A DNA stretch of 64,000 nt from Marinomonas maritima (GTDB lineage Bacteria > Pseudomonadota > Gammaproteobacteria > Pseudomonadales > Marinomonadaceae). Below the pieces are notes generated by a model. The model was not told the DNA's origin, did not search any database, and saw only the letters and a list, made by a program, of their open reading frames with translations. Made by a program: the position numbers and the translations under genes. The stretch lies in contig NZ_JAMZEG020000002.1 in NCBI RefSeq assembly GCF_024435075.2, positions 620,001 to 684,000 on the forward strand. The letters run 5' to 3'. This document shows, in pieces, positions 34,542 to 43,610 of this stretch (its first letter is position 1; each line of letters opens with the position of its first letter).

Positions 34542-36506
34542 TTATTCAGTTCTTATTAAGTCGTACTTTTTCTCGTTATAAAGCCAAGTACCTAATAAAG
34601 GATGCGCAATGGCTTGATTAATGATGTCTGAATCGATCTTATCTCTTGGCAATAGTGTTGAGTTTTCGTAGAGGAAGGTTTTTGGTGATTTTTGTGGCTG
34701 TAATATCACGACTTGGTTTCCCTTCATATAAGCTTGATTGTCGTTAAACTGCATGATGGCTCGTCCAATGTAGTTATCACTGACATTTGTCATATCTTGC
34801 CCAATCATCGGGTGGGTAGAATCCACTCCGATTAATGACAAAAGTGTTGGTGCTAAATCTATTTGGCTAGTGATTCGACTGTCTTGTTTAGGAGTAATGC
34901 CTTCTCCTAGAATAAGTGCCGGTATGTGAAAGCTTGGAATCGGCACTAAGTCTGAACGAGTGGTTCGAGCATCATGGTCAGCAACCACTAAGAATACGGT
35001 ATCCTTCCAATAATTTTCTTTTTTGGCCAGTTTGAAAAAATGGCCAATGGCATGATCTGCGTATTTGACGGCGTTTTCTCGCGTGTTTTTCGGTGTGTTA
35101 TAAAGTTTAATTTTGTTGTCTGGGAACTCATAAGGGTCGTGATTTGATGAGCTAAAAACAAGACTGAAAAAAGGCTTTCCAGATTTAGATTTAGTGACAA
35201 AGTCTTGGTTTGCTTTGCTGAAAAGGTCTTCATCACTCACACCCCAAGAACCTAAAAATTCAGGCTCCACAAAATCTTTTTCTTCGATGATAGAGTCAAG
35301 CCCGTTGCCTAGGAAAAACGTTTTCATGTTATCAAAGTGGGCGCCACCGCCGTATATGAAATTGGTGTCGTAACCTTGTCTGCCAAGCAATTTGGCGATA
35401 GTGAAAAAGTTTGTTTGAGAGTTAGGTAGTTTCACGGTGCTGCGCGCTGGTGTTGGTACAAAGCCAGTTATAACGGCCTCTATACCTCGAACGGAGCGAG
35501 TGCCGGTGGCGTACAAATTATTGAATGACCATCCTTCTGGTACTAATTTATCGTATTCAGGCGTTAAAGGAAGCCCGCCTAAGCTGCCAACAAATTGTGC
35601 ACCCAAGCTTTCTTCAAGAATAATAACGAGGTTCTTAGGTCTATCAAAATGTCGCGTCGCTACCTGTTTATGCAGTGTAGGAAATTCAGAAGACGTAAAT
35701 TGGGTTTTTTCCAACCCCATCGCTTTATGTATCTGCGTAATCACGTCGTCTTGTTTCATGTTGGGATATAGCTCAAAAGAACTGACTTCACCTGACATTT
35801 GACTAACGGCGTATAACAGAGAGTACGTAGAGTTCAACGTTAAGCTATTTACCAACGGATCATTCGTAAAAGCAGTGTAACTCGGATTAATGGCTCTATG
35901 CTGTAAGCTTGAGCGAGCTCCAAGAAATGCCAGAGTGAAAACAATGACGACTAAGACGGGTCGCTCGAACCATTTTGGTTGTGGATGGCTGAGGATGCTT
36001 TGCTTGCGGAAAAACTGATACGCCAAAATAATAGTAATGGTGGTGATCAATGACGTCATCAGTAGGGTGAGCTTATGACCCTCAATCAGCATGGAAAAAA
36101 CTTCTTTTGGGTAGAGTAAGTATTCTACAAAAAGACGATTGGGTCTTAAGCTGTACTCTTCAATAAAAGCGGGGGTTGATGCTTCCATAAAAATAAGCAA
36201 AACAAAAACGCTGGTTAACCAGATTAGAGTAAGTGTATTCCAAACTCGATTTAGATAGGGAATACCCGAAATGAGTAAGCTAATGACGGCTGGGATACCG
36301 ATTAAGTATGAAATTGAAGCGAGATCAATACGCAAACCAAAGCCCAATAAGGTTAGCCAATCGCCCATAGAATCGATGCGATCAAACTTCCAAGCCATTA
36401 AAAATATACGGCTGACTGTGAGACAAAAAAGTGTGAGTACTAAAAAAAATAGATACGGTTTAAGTGGAGAAATAAGACGCATTAATAGTTTTTTTGATTC
36501 GATCAT
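34542..36506 (-). CDS. LTA synthase family phosphoglycerol transferase (sulfatase fold)
   Basis: Inner-membrane enzyme with about five N-terminal membrane helices (residues 1-200) and a periplasmic alkaline-phosphatase-like domain (about 290-600). In that domain NLVIILEESLGAQ holds a metal ligand, ATGTRSVRG holds the likely Thr nucleophile, and SSSNHDPYEFP and VVADHDART hold further metal residues. Gram-negative relatives include OpgB-type phosphoglycerol transferases that modify periplasmic glucans. The precise acceptor is unknown. The 654-residue length is typical. It is a single-gene unit. Confidence 0.88.
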   Translation of the reverse strand: MIESKKLLMRLISPLKPYLFFLVLTLFCLTVSRIFLMAWKFDRIDSMGDWLTLLGFGLRIDLASISYLIGIPAVISLLISGIPYLNRVWNTLTLIWLTSVFVLLIFMEASTPAFIEEYSLRPNRLFVEYLLYPKEVFSMLIEGHKLTLLMTSLITTITIILAYQFFRKQSILSHPQPKWFERPVLVVIVFTLAFLGARSSLQHRAINPSYTAFTNDPLVNSLTLNSTYSLLYAVSQMSGEVSSFELYPNMKQDDVITQIHKAMGLEKTQFTSSEFPTLHKQVATRHFDRPKNLVIILEESLGAQFVGSLGGLPLTPEYDKLVPEGWSFNNLYATGTRSVRGIEAVITGFVPTPARSTVKLPNSQTNFFTIAKLLGRQGYDTNFIYGGGAHFDNMKTFFLGNGLDSIIEEKDFVEPEFLGSWGVSDEDLFSKANQDFVTKSKSGKPFFSLVFSSSNHDPYEFPDNKIKLYNTPKNTRENAVKYADHAIGHFFKLAKKENYWKDTVFLVVADHDARTTRSDLVPIPSFHIPALILGEGITPKQDSRITSQIDLAPTLLSLIGVDSTHPMIGQDMTNVSDNYIGRAIMQFNDNQAYMKGNQVVILQPQKSPKTFLYENSTLLPRDKIDSDIINQAIAHPLLGTWLYNEKKYDLIRTE

Positions 36507-36848
36507 GTGATATCTCTAAAGTAAGCAATATTCGCCTAATTTAGAGGAGGCAGAGTGTAAAAAAAGCCAACGACATTTTTTTCACATTATTTGTATTAGT
36601 GTTAACACCAAGCCACTCTGTCGTAATTCCTAATTTCCAAGGGAGCCTTCGGTCTCTTTTTTACGAAAACTCAAACCCACAAGCTCCTTTCTGTATACGT
36701 TTTCTCTATGAGGTCTAGTCTTTATTTCGATTGCCTCTGTTCAGTCTCTTCTTTACTCTTGATGTCATTGCTTTAGAAAGCCTTTCTCTGCCTAGGCTTG
36801 ATTTTTTTGAGGCCTCTACGCTGAACCATTTTTCCCATAGGAAACTCC
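36507..36848. other. Intergenic region before pepD
   Basis: This 342-base stretch lies between divergent genes and should hold both promoters. A terminator-like GGGAGCC-TTC-GGTCTC hairpin with a T run lies at about 36640-36663 on the plus strand. An AGGA ribosome site precedes the pepD ATG. I see no gene in it. Confidence 0.35.
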
Positions 36849-38321
36849 ATGAACGAAATTCTAACGACGTTACAGCCGAATGCCATTTGGCGTCACTTTC
36901 AGACGTTATGTAATACGCCACGTCCTTCTTATTATGAGGCGGAATTACGAGATTCGTTGATTCAATGGGCGTCTAAATTGGGTTTAGAAACGTACGTTGA
37001 TCCGGTGGGAAATTTGTTGATCCGTAAAGCGGCGTCTAAAGGGATGGAAGATAGGGCGACTGTGGTTCTTCAAGGCCATTTGGATATGGTGGCGCAGAAA
37101 GACGCGGATGTCGTTCATGATTTTACTAAAGACCCAATCGTGACTCAGGTTATTGACGGATGGGTGCATGCGACAGGCACTACGCTGGGGGCAGATAATG
37201 GTATTGGTGTGGCGGCCGCGTTGGCGGTGTTAGAGTCGACAGATTTGGCGCATGGGCCGATTGAGGCGCTTTTTACCATTGAAGAAGAAACAAGTTTACG
37301 TGGTGCGTTACAGTTAGAAGAAGGAATTCTGAAGGGCAAGATAATGCTTAATTTGGATTCCGAAGATCGCGGCGATGTTTACATTGGTTGTGCTGGTGGT
37401 GTGGATATTAATATCAAGAAAGGCTATCTGGCTGTGCCTGCGGGACGTGACAAAAAGGCCTTTAAGATTGCGGTGTCGGGTTTACGTGGTGGTCATTCTG
37501 GATTGGATATTCATAAAGGCCGTGCTAGCGCGAATGTATTAATTATCCGATTGTTGAACCTACTTAATGAACAATGTGAGTTTGGTTTGAGTTCATTTTC
37601 TGGTGGTACTCTACGTAATGCTATTTCTCGTGATGCCAATGCAACGATTAATGTAGCGTCAAAAGACGAAGCGGTTTTATTGGCTTTTATCTCTGAGTTT
37701 GAAAAAGCAACGCAGGCAGAATTTATCAGTACTGAAGCCAATTTGACGGTGAGTTTGGTGCCTGCTGAATTGGATTATGAGCTTGCAGCGAATGCTAAGA
37801 ATGATTTGTTGAGTGCGATTTATTGCGCGCCTCATGGCGTGCATCGTATGAGTGCAGAATTGGAAGGCGTGACAGAGACATCGTGTAATCTTGGTGTGAT
37901 TAACCTTTGTAATTCCAATGAAGGTGAAAAGGCGTTTGATGCTTGTTTGTTGGTTCGTTCACTGGTTGACTCCGCGGTGGAGCACCTTGCTTGTGGCGCG
38001 AAAGCGGCGTTTTCGTTGATTCAAGCGGAAGTGATGCTAGAAAACGGATACCCAGGTTGGCGCCCTGATCCAAAAGCGGGTTTGTTGAAACATTTCCTTG
38101 AAGTGCATAAAGCGGTAACGGGTCAGGAAGCGAATGTGAAAGTAATTCACGCAGGTTTAGAGTGTGGTGTGATTGGTGCGAAATACGCGGGCATGGAAAT
38201 GGTGTCGTTTGGGCCAAACATTCGCGGTGCGCATTCCCCTACAGAGCGAATGGAAATTGATTCTGTGGCAGACTTCTGGAACTTATTAACGGCGTTGTTA
38301 GCGTCTACACCGAAAGCCTAG
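36849..38321 (+). CDS. pepD: Aminoacyl-histidine dipeptidase (peptidase D)
   Basis: Cytoplasmic M20-family metallopeptidase that cleaves dipeptides such as Xaa-His. The 490-residue protein has the zinc-binding pattern LQGHLDMV (about residue 77-84), LGADNGIGV, the catalytic EEE in TIEEETSLRGA, LNLDSED and a C-terminal HSPTERM. A lid domain is inserted at about residues 195-380. The length is close to that of E. coli PepD. It is a single-gene unit followed by a strong terminator. Confidence 0.93.
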   Translation: MNEILTTLQPNAIWRHFQTLCNTPRPSYYEAELRDSLIQWASKLGLETYVDPVGNLLIRKAASKGMEDRATVVLQGHLDMVAQKDADVVHDFTKDPIVTQVIDGWVHATGTTLGADNGIGVAAALAVLESTDLAHGPIEALFTIEEETSLRGALQLEEGILKGKIMLNLDSEDRGDVYIGCAGGVDINIKKGYLAVPAGRDKKAFKIAVSGLRGGHSGLDIHKGRASANVLIIRLLNLLNEQCEFGLSSFSGGTLRNAISRDANATINVASKDEAVLLAFISEFEKATQAEFISTEANLTVSLVPAELDYELAANAKNDLLSAIYCAPHGVHRMSAELEGVTETSCNLGVINLCNSNEGEKAFDACLLVRSLVDSAVEHLACGAKAAFSLIQAEVMLENGYPGWRPDPKAGLLKHFLEVHKAVTGQEANVKVIHAGLECGVIGAKYAGMEMVSFGPNIRGAHSPTERMEIDSVADFWNLLTALLASTPKA

Positions 38322-38390
38322 TTGGTTATCAACTTTCAATGATCCGTTATCGGTGATTGATGGAGGGTGATAGGAACCTAGTATAGATAC

Positions 38391-38427
38391 AAAAAAGCAG
38401 AGTGCGATTAAATCGACTCTGCTTTTT
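38391..38427. terminator. Terminator between pepD and the TauD-like gene
   Basis: The hairpin AAAAAAGCAGAGT...ACTCTGCTTTTTT with an inner CGATT/AATCG pairing lies between convergent genes and has runs in both directions. Confidence 0.85.
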
Positions 38428-38471
38428 TGTTTTTTTTATTCAGATTGTTTTCTTGAAAGCGTTTTAGTCTT

Positions 38472-39458
38472 CTATGATTCTTTAAACGAAATGGAGGCTA
38501 GGATTTTACGTTCGCCTTCAAATGGTTGGCGCGCGTGGAGTACAGCATGATTGTTGATCCAAAGTACATCGTCTTCTTGCCACTTAAAGTTGACGCAATT
38601 GTCACTCATTTCTTTGATCAATGCGTTCATGACAGTATCGTCCATTGGTTCGCCATCTGCGGTAGCAACCGCTTTTTTGCCGACATTACGAGAATCATCC
38701 CAGCCTGAGTAAACGGCGACAATGGAGTTGAAGAAAACTTTTTGCTGAGTTTCTTCATCATAGCGAATCGCTTGTAATACAGCGGTTTCGGTTTTTAAAT
38801 TGCCATTGTCTAGCCATTCCCAGTTCATACCGGCTTCTTTCATTCGTGCTTCGGCGTCTTCCTTTGTGGTGACATTGAAGGTTTCTTTCCATGATCGGCC
38901 AATGGCAGAGCGGGTGTCTGTTACTTCTGGCATGACTCGGATGTAGCGAACACCTTGTTCCTCTACTTTTTTTGCAAACGTAGGGTTGAGGTCAAAAAAT
39001 TTCTTACAAATCTCACCAGAATGCAAAATGGACGTGGCGCCGCCGGTTGTTGATGCTTTGTTGCAGTAAAAGAAGATGTAGCCTGGCGGAGTCGGGACTT
39101 GTGCCATCTCATGGTGAAATGGAATTGTCTCAGAAGCAGGGGATTCATTGGCTGTCACGATACGGGAAGCCGTTACTTGAGTTCGAGGTGCAGCACCGCC
39201 AACGTAAGGCATGTTTTTATAATCAGTTTGATCCAGCATCTTTTCGAAAAGATCAGACGAGCTCACAGGAAAGCCACGAAATAACACCGCCCCATGCTTG
39301 ATTAATAAACCATGTAATTCCGCTTTGTTATTTTGAACCCACTGCAAAAAGCGCGTTTCATCTTGAGCCGTGCTTGCATTTTGAGGTGTTACTAATAACG
39401 GAAAATCCAACCCATTGACTTGTTTTTGTTCTTCTAGCTTGGAAATGATAACGCTCAT
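38472..39458 (-). CDS. TauD/TfdA-family Fe(II)/2-oxoglutarate dioxygenase
   Basis: Non-haem iron dioxygenase of the TauD/TfdA family, which couples oxidation of a substrate to decarboxylation of 2-oxoglutarate. The iron triad appears as His and Glu in IPFHHEMAQ and a distal His in NNHAVLHAR; the Arg after it fits 2-oxoglutarate binding. The 328-residue protein starts at MSVIISK: its ATG at 39458 has GGGAG 5 bases upstream, and the ATG four codons earlier abuts that ribosome site. Substrate is unknown. It has its own putative promoter with the operator copy at 39561-39582, separate from the dehydrogenase and regulator genes upstream. Confidence 0.85.
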   Translation of the reverse strand: MSVIISKLEEQKQVNGLDFPLLVTPQNASTAQDETRFLQWVQNNKAELHGLLIKHGAVLFRGFPVSSSDLFEKMLDQTDYKNMPYVGGAAPRTQVTASRIVTANESPASETIPFHHEMAQVPTPPGYIFFYCNKASTTGGATSILHSGEICKKFFDLNPTFAKKVEEQGVRYIRVMPEVTDTRSAIGRSWKETFNVTTKEDAEARMKEAGMNWEWLDNGNLKTETAVLQAIRYDEETQQKVFFNSIVAVYSGWDDSRNVGKKAVATADGEPMDDTVMNALIKEMSDNCVNFKWQEDDVLWINNHAVLHARQPFEGERKILASISFKES

Positions 39459-39560
39459 GTTTGCTCCCATTTTAAAGATGGTTTGTTGGCAAAACCCTAG
39501 TCCCGTTAAGTCGGGGCTAGGGTGAATCTGTAAATCACTCTAATTAGAATATTAAAATAA

Positions 39561-39582
39561 GTAAATCAATAGTGAATGAATT
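39561..39582 (-). promoter_or_regulatory. Putative operator copy A before the TauD-like gene
   Basis: Read on the minus strand, this 22-base sequence (AATTCATTCA, then CTATTGATTTAC) is identical to 41751-41772 on the plus strand. It lies about 100 bases upstream of the dioxygenase start. TTGATT in it could be a -35 element, with an AT-rich -10 about 17 bases on. Confidence 0.6.
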
Positions 39583-39657
39583 AATGTTAAAAAAATCCAT
39601 ATATTTCATAAGATATTGATTTTAAAGTATTAAAAAATATCTATTTGAATTTCATTC

Positions 39658-40776
39658 TTAAAAGGAAAAGCCGTCATTTTGTAGTGTTACCGCTTGGCCT
39701 GTTTGTGCGGAATGTTGTGCAGCAAGGCCAATAACAACGGCTTTTAAGCCATCTTCAACGGATACATCAACAGGTGATCCTTGCGTGATGGCGTTAAAAA
39801 AACCTAGGTGTTGGTAATAGGTTGAGCCATTGTGATCGCCCGCTTCTAGCAATGTTTCATCAACTGGAATGTCGGCTTCAATGGGGCCTTTTGGATGACG
39901 AGGGCTTAACACTACTTTAGGAATAGGGGCAGGACCTAAGGTTTTTTCTGGCCAAAAACGACCTGGACCAGGTACAAAACATTCTATTTTAGCTTGTGGG
40001 CCAATAGCGCATATTTCTTCTTGATAACGAGAGCCTTCGGCAAACATATTAAGGTCAAGGCAAGCACGCTGACCACTGTTAAAATCGACGATGACATACG
40101 CATTGTCGATAATATCAGGTGTTTTTCCATCGTAGGTTTCATCAAGATGATTGTTGTCTTGTCCTGTGGAAGCGTAAACACGGGTTACTTCGGATTGGGT
40201 TAATAGGCGCATTAGGTCAAAAAAATGACAGCATTTTTCGACTAACGTACCGCCAGATTTTTCATTGAAGCGATTCCAGTCTTGTACTTTTTCTAGGAAA
40301 GGAAATCGATGCTCTCGGATGTTGAGCATTTTTAACGGGCCAATGTCGCCAGAGAGTATCTGCTTGCGAAACTGTGCAACGGGTGGCATGTAGCGATACT
40401 CCATCGCAACCCAAACCGGTGCTGGATGGTTGGCCGTGGCTTGCCTAACTTTTGCCACTTGGCTTAAATCGCTGACGACGGGTTTTTCAACTAAAATTGG
40501 TAACTTGGTTTGTGCAAATAATTGCAGCAATTGGTCTGCATGTTGATAATTTGGTGTGGTAATAACGAGAGCGTCAACCAAATTTGACGCGAGCATGGCT
40601 TCTAGTGAATCAAAAAAGCGGACATTTGGTACCAGTGCGGTACAACGTTGACGCATTTGTTCATCTGGTTCTGTGATGGCAACCACTTCTGCTCCTTCGA
40701 TAAGAGCAATATTTCGCAAGTGTTCTTGGCCCATCATGCCGCAACCTAGCAAACCATAGCGCACAGACTTCTGCAT
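39658..40776 (-). CDS. Gfo/Idh/MocA-family NAD(P)-dependent dehydrogenase
   Basis: Oxidoreductase of the sugar/inositol dehydrogenase family. The 372-residue protein has the Rossmann motif GLLGCGMMG at residues 9-17, the conserved ILVEKPVV near 96 (Lys in substrate and cofactor binding) and a GGTLVEKCCHFFDLMRLL segment near 180 with a His at the usual catalytic site. Typical substrates are sugars, polyols or inositols; this one is unknown. It follows the GntR regulator gene by 62 bases on the same strand and is probably cotranscribed with it. Confidence 0.87.
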   Translation of the reverse strand: MQKSVRYGLLGCGMMGQEHLRNIALIEGAEVVAITEPDEQMRQRCTALVPNVRFFDSLEAMLASNLVDALVITTPNYQHADQLLQLFAQTKLPILVEKPVVSDLSQVAKVRQATANHPAPVWVAMEYRYMPPVAQFRKQILSGDIGPLKMLNIREHRFPFLEKVQDWNRFNEKSGGTLVEKCCHFFDLMRLLTQSEVTRVYASTGQDNNHLDETYDGKTPDIIDNAYVIVDFNSGQRACLDLNMFAEGSRYQEEICAIGPQAKIECFVPGPGRFWPEKTLGPAPIPKVVLSPRHPKGPIEADIPVDETLLEAGDHNGSTYYQHLGFFNAITQGSPVDVSVEDGLKAVVIGLAAQHSAQTGQAVTLQNDGFSF

Positions 40777-40838
40777 TGTCGTAACCTCTTATTATTTTTG
40801 TTAATGATTGATTGTTGTGAATGTATGTCGGTCAATTG

Positions 40839-41558
40839 TTAGTGCCAACGAGCAAAGTAACGACATTTACTTGGGTCGTACCAAGTCAAAGAAAACTCTT
40901 CTACTTTCCCTTCGTTTGACCAACTGCGTCGTTGTACTCGTGGTATGACTTGTTGTGGCTTAAGCCCTAATTGTTTAGAGACCCAATCAGGCGCCTCTAA
41001 ACAATCAATTTCATCTTCAACTCGACTGATCCAAAAGGAAAAGTTTTCACGGTAGTGAAGGTAAAGTGATTCATGCAAATCTTTTAATTTTAATGATGTT
41101 GCATGTGAATGACGAAACCATATCTGTTCAACGGCCACCAGTTGACGGTTCAGATAACGGGACCGGCGAATGCACCAAAGTTGCTTTGACGCTTCATCAG
41201 TTTTTAATTGCTCGAATACAAAAGGGTTGTTATCTATTTCTAAAGAAAGTGTATCTGCTGTTGGTACACCGCCGCCGCCAAGGAGCTCTAAATGAAAAAA
41301 TTGATAGATGGCACGACTACCAGACACTCTTTTTATGTAGGTGCCAGACCCTTGGCGGCGCTCTAATAACCCATCTTCTTCCAGTTTTGCTAATGCCTTA
41401 CGTAGTGTGCCAATGGCGACACCTAATGTGGCCGCTAAACTGGATTCTACAGGCAGCCGCTCCCCTGGAAGCCAATGACCAGCGGCAATTTCTCTGTGTA
41501 ATAGCTCACCAATTTGAATATAAAGTGGTAACTGTTTTTTTGTTTTTTTATCAGTCAC
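40839..41558 (-). CDS. GntR-family transcription regulator with UTRA ligand domain (HutC type)
   Basis: DNA-binding regulator, probably controlling the surrounding catabolic block. The N-terminal winged helix (about residues 8-75) has LPLYIQIGELLHREI, LPGERLPVESSLAATLGVAIGT, and LEEDGLLERRQGSGTYI. The C-terminal UTRA domain (about 95-235) would bind a small effector, often a sugar phosphate or metabolite. It lies between the dehydrogenase gene and the divergent aldo-keto reductase/TRAP genes. The shared sequence at 39561-39582 and 41751-41772 is its likely binding site. Confidence 0.9.
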   Translation of the reverse strand: MTDKKTKKQLPLYIQIGELLHREIAAGHWLPGERLPVESSLAATLGVAIGTLRKALAKLEEDGLLERRQGSGTYIKRVSGSRAIYQFFHLELLGGGGVPTADTLSLEIDNNPFVFEQLKTDEASKQLWCIRRSRYLNRQLVAVEQIWFRHSHATSLKLKDLHESLYLHYRENFSFWISRVEDEIDCLEAPDWVSKQLGLKPQQVIPRVQRRSWSNEGKVEEFSLTWYDPSKCRYFARWH

Positions 41559-41750
41559 TTAGTTGCTCCGTTTTGAAAAATATACCGTTATTCTACAACT
41601 GAAGTGAGAGTAAGTAAGCTTATTATTGAGCGCTTTCATTAAGCAAAGGTGTGATTAATTTTTTACCTTAGCGTGTAAGTGAAAGCCTGTTTAGTGGCGT
41701 ATTTCTAAATAAAACCACGTAATTAAAGAGCAATAAGCAAAATAAAGAAA

Positions 41751-41794
41751 AATTCATTCACTATTGATTTACATCAATAGAATACACTGATAAT
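41751..41794 (+). promoter_or_regulatory. Putative promoter and operator copy B before the aldo-keto reductase/TRAP genes
   Basis: The 22-base shared sequence lies at 41751-41772. A perfect palindrome lies within it and just beyond: CTATTGAT (41761-41768), spacer TTAC, ATCAATAG (41773-41780). TTGATT (41764-41769) and GATAAT (41789-41794) resemble -35 and -10 elements 19 bases apart, so a bound repressor would cover the promoter. The rest of this 392-base gap holds no gene. Confidence 0.6.
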
Positions 41795-41950
41795 GTCAAT
41801 ATACAACTCTCTTTGGGTTTGCTCTTAACACTTGGTTTAGTAGAAACAGTGAAAAAAGCGAAGACGGGATGAGGTACTTACAATAAAAATAAAAGCCGCT
41901 TTTTTTGAACATAACCGGCTTAGCTATCAAAAATTTTGGAGGCATGGAAA

Positions 41951-42853
41951 ATGCAAATGGTTCAACTCAGTCAATCGGATGTCCAATTAAGTCGCCTTGT
42001 TTATGGTGTGTGGCGTCTAGCGGATGCCGCTAATTTGTCTACCGCTCATGTCAGAGAAAAAATTGACCTTTGCCTAGATCAAGGCATTACGAGTTTTGAT
42101 CATGCCGATATTTATGGTGATTACGAATGCGAACGTCTTTTCGGTAAAGCGTTAGAGCAGGATGCGAGCCTTCGCGCCAAAATGCAGTTGATTTCCAAGT
42201 GCGATATCGTCATTCCTTCAGATAAATTCCCGCAACGCCAAGTTAAGCATTACGACACCAGTGCTGTGTATATACAAAACAGTGTTGAGCAAAGCCTGAA
42301 AAATCTGCATACAGATTATTTAGATTTGTTACTTATTCACCGTCCAGATCCTTTTATGGATGCGGCTGAAACAGGTAAGGCGCTTGATGCGCTTATTGAT
42401 TCTGGCAAAGTACGTGCGGTGGGTATCTCTAACTTCGAAGTGTGGGATTGGCGTTTGTTGCAATCACACATGAAGCATCCATTGGTTGTGAATCAAATTG
42501 AAATGAGCTTGCTCAATCAAAGCGCTTTTACGAACGGTAACCTATCCGCCATTCAATTAGACGGCTTGACGCCGATGGCATGGTCGCCTTTATCGGGTGG
42601 CGCGTTGTTCCAACAGACTGCTGAGACAGCAAGGTTAGCGCCTATTTTCGATCGAATTTGTCAGCAGCAAAATTGCTCAATGGATCAGGTGGCGGTTGCT
42701 TGGTTGCTGGCGCATCCTGCTAATATTTTGCCTATTGTTGGAACGAATCATCCTGATCGTATTAAAACCTTATCAAAAGCGATGGACATTCAAATAGATC
42801 GCGAAACATGGTTTGAATTACTGACTGCTGCCGCAGGCCATGAAGTACCTTAG
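41951..42853 (+). CDS. Aldo/keto reductase, YdhF-like
   Basis: NADPH-dependent carbonyl reductase with a TIM-barrel fold. The catalytic tetrad is visible: Asp and Tyr in FDHADIYGDYE (about residues 45-55), Lys in LISKCDI and His in LLIHRPDPF near 120. The C-terminal NADP site reads IVGTNHPDRI. The 300-residue protein starts at the ATG at 41951, which has GGAGG 8 bases upstream; a start at 41936 or 41944 is less likely. It is the first gene of the plus-strand unit that carries the TRAP genes 145 bases later. Its role is probably to process the imported substrate. Confidence 0.87.
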   Translation: MQMVQLSQSDVQLSRLVYGVWRLADAANLSTAHVREKIDLCLDQGITSFDHADIYGDYECERLFGKALEQDASLRAKMQLISKCDIVIPSDKFPQRQVKHYDTSAVYIQNSVEQSLKNLHTDYLDLLLIHRPDPFMDAAETGKALDALIDSGKVRAVGISNFEVWDWRLLQSHMKHPLVVNQIEMSLLNQSAFTNGNLSAIQLDGLTPMAWSPLSGGALFQQTAETARLAPIFDRICQQQNCSMDQVAVAWLLAHPANILPIVGTNHPDRIKTLSKAMDIQIDRETWFELLTAAAGHEVP

Positions 42854-42998
42854 GGGAAAGTTCAGTAAGAGTACTTTTCGAAAAATCAGGGTGCTCTCTA
42901 GAAAAAAACCGCTACATTAGTTGTTGAATGACCGTTGTGTTCGCCTTCTAGTGTAGAGGTATTATAAAAATAAAAATAATACTTCCATGGAGCAAAAG

Positions 42999-43556
42999 AT
43001 GATCATTTTGCAAAGATTTGTTCACTATTTAGCAAAACTAAATGAAGTGATTGGGCTTGTTGGTCGCAACATTGCTTGGGTACTGGTGAGTGCCATGATT
43101 AGCGTCATTCTGTTACAGGTCTTCTGCCGTTATGTTCTTAATAATGCGCTACCTTGGCCAGAAGAAGTAGCTAGGGCACTGATGATATGGATGATGGCGG
43201 TTGTTGCTGGTGAGGCTTATAGAAAAGGCTCTTTTGTTGCCATCGACATGTTGATATTTGCTCTTCCTGAGCGTGCCTCTCGAATTTTAAAACTGCTGTT
43301 ATTTATTTGCGCCGGAATCGTCCTTTATAAATTAGTGACTCTGGGAATAGATTTCTTTGAACGTGGCTTTCGCGCTAGAGCAGCAACGATCCATATTTCT
43401 AGAGCTTGGATTTATTTGGCCATGCCTGTCTGCTTCTTCACTATGCTGTTAGCCAATATAGAGCTTTGTTTGCGAGAAATTGGCTGTCTTTTAGGGGATA
43501 AGAAAGATTTTGAATTAAGCGTCTCTGATGGTCCTGCACCTGCTAGCGCAGAGTAA
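42999..43556 (+). CDS. TRAP transporter small permease (DctQ type)
   Basis: Small membrane subunit of a tripartite ATP-independent periplasmic transporter. The 185-residue protein has four membrane segments and the family pattern FCRYVLNNALPWPEEVARALMIWM (about residues 45-68, given in part). The ATG at 42999 has GGAG 6 bases upstream; an ATG four codons earlier overlaps that site. It is followed 54 bases on by the large permease gene. Confidence 0.9.
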   Translation: MIILQRFVHYLAKLNEVIGLVGRNIAWVLVSAMISVILLQVFCRYVLNNALPWPEEVARALMIWMMAVVAGEAYRKGSFVAIDMLIFALPERASRILKLLLFICAGIVLYKLVTLGIDFFERGFRARAATIHISRAWIYLAMPVCFFTMLLANIELCLREIGCLLGDKKDFELSVSDGPAPASAE

Positions 43557-43610
43557 TTCTCCGTGTTTAATATGATACATAGACTCAAACAATAATAAGA
43601 GATACATACT

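Noticed and set aside
41066..41602. 178-codon open frame on the plus strand
   Set aside because: It is antisense to the GntR regulator gene, and its translation shows no recognisable motif.
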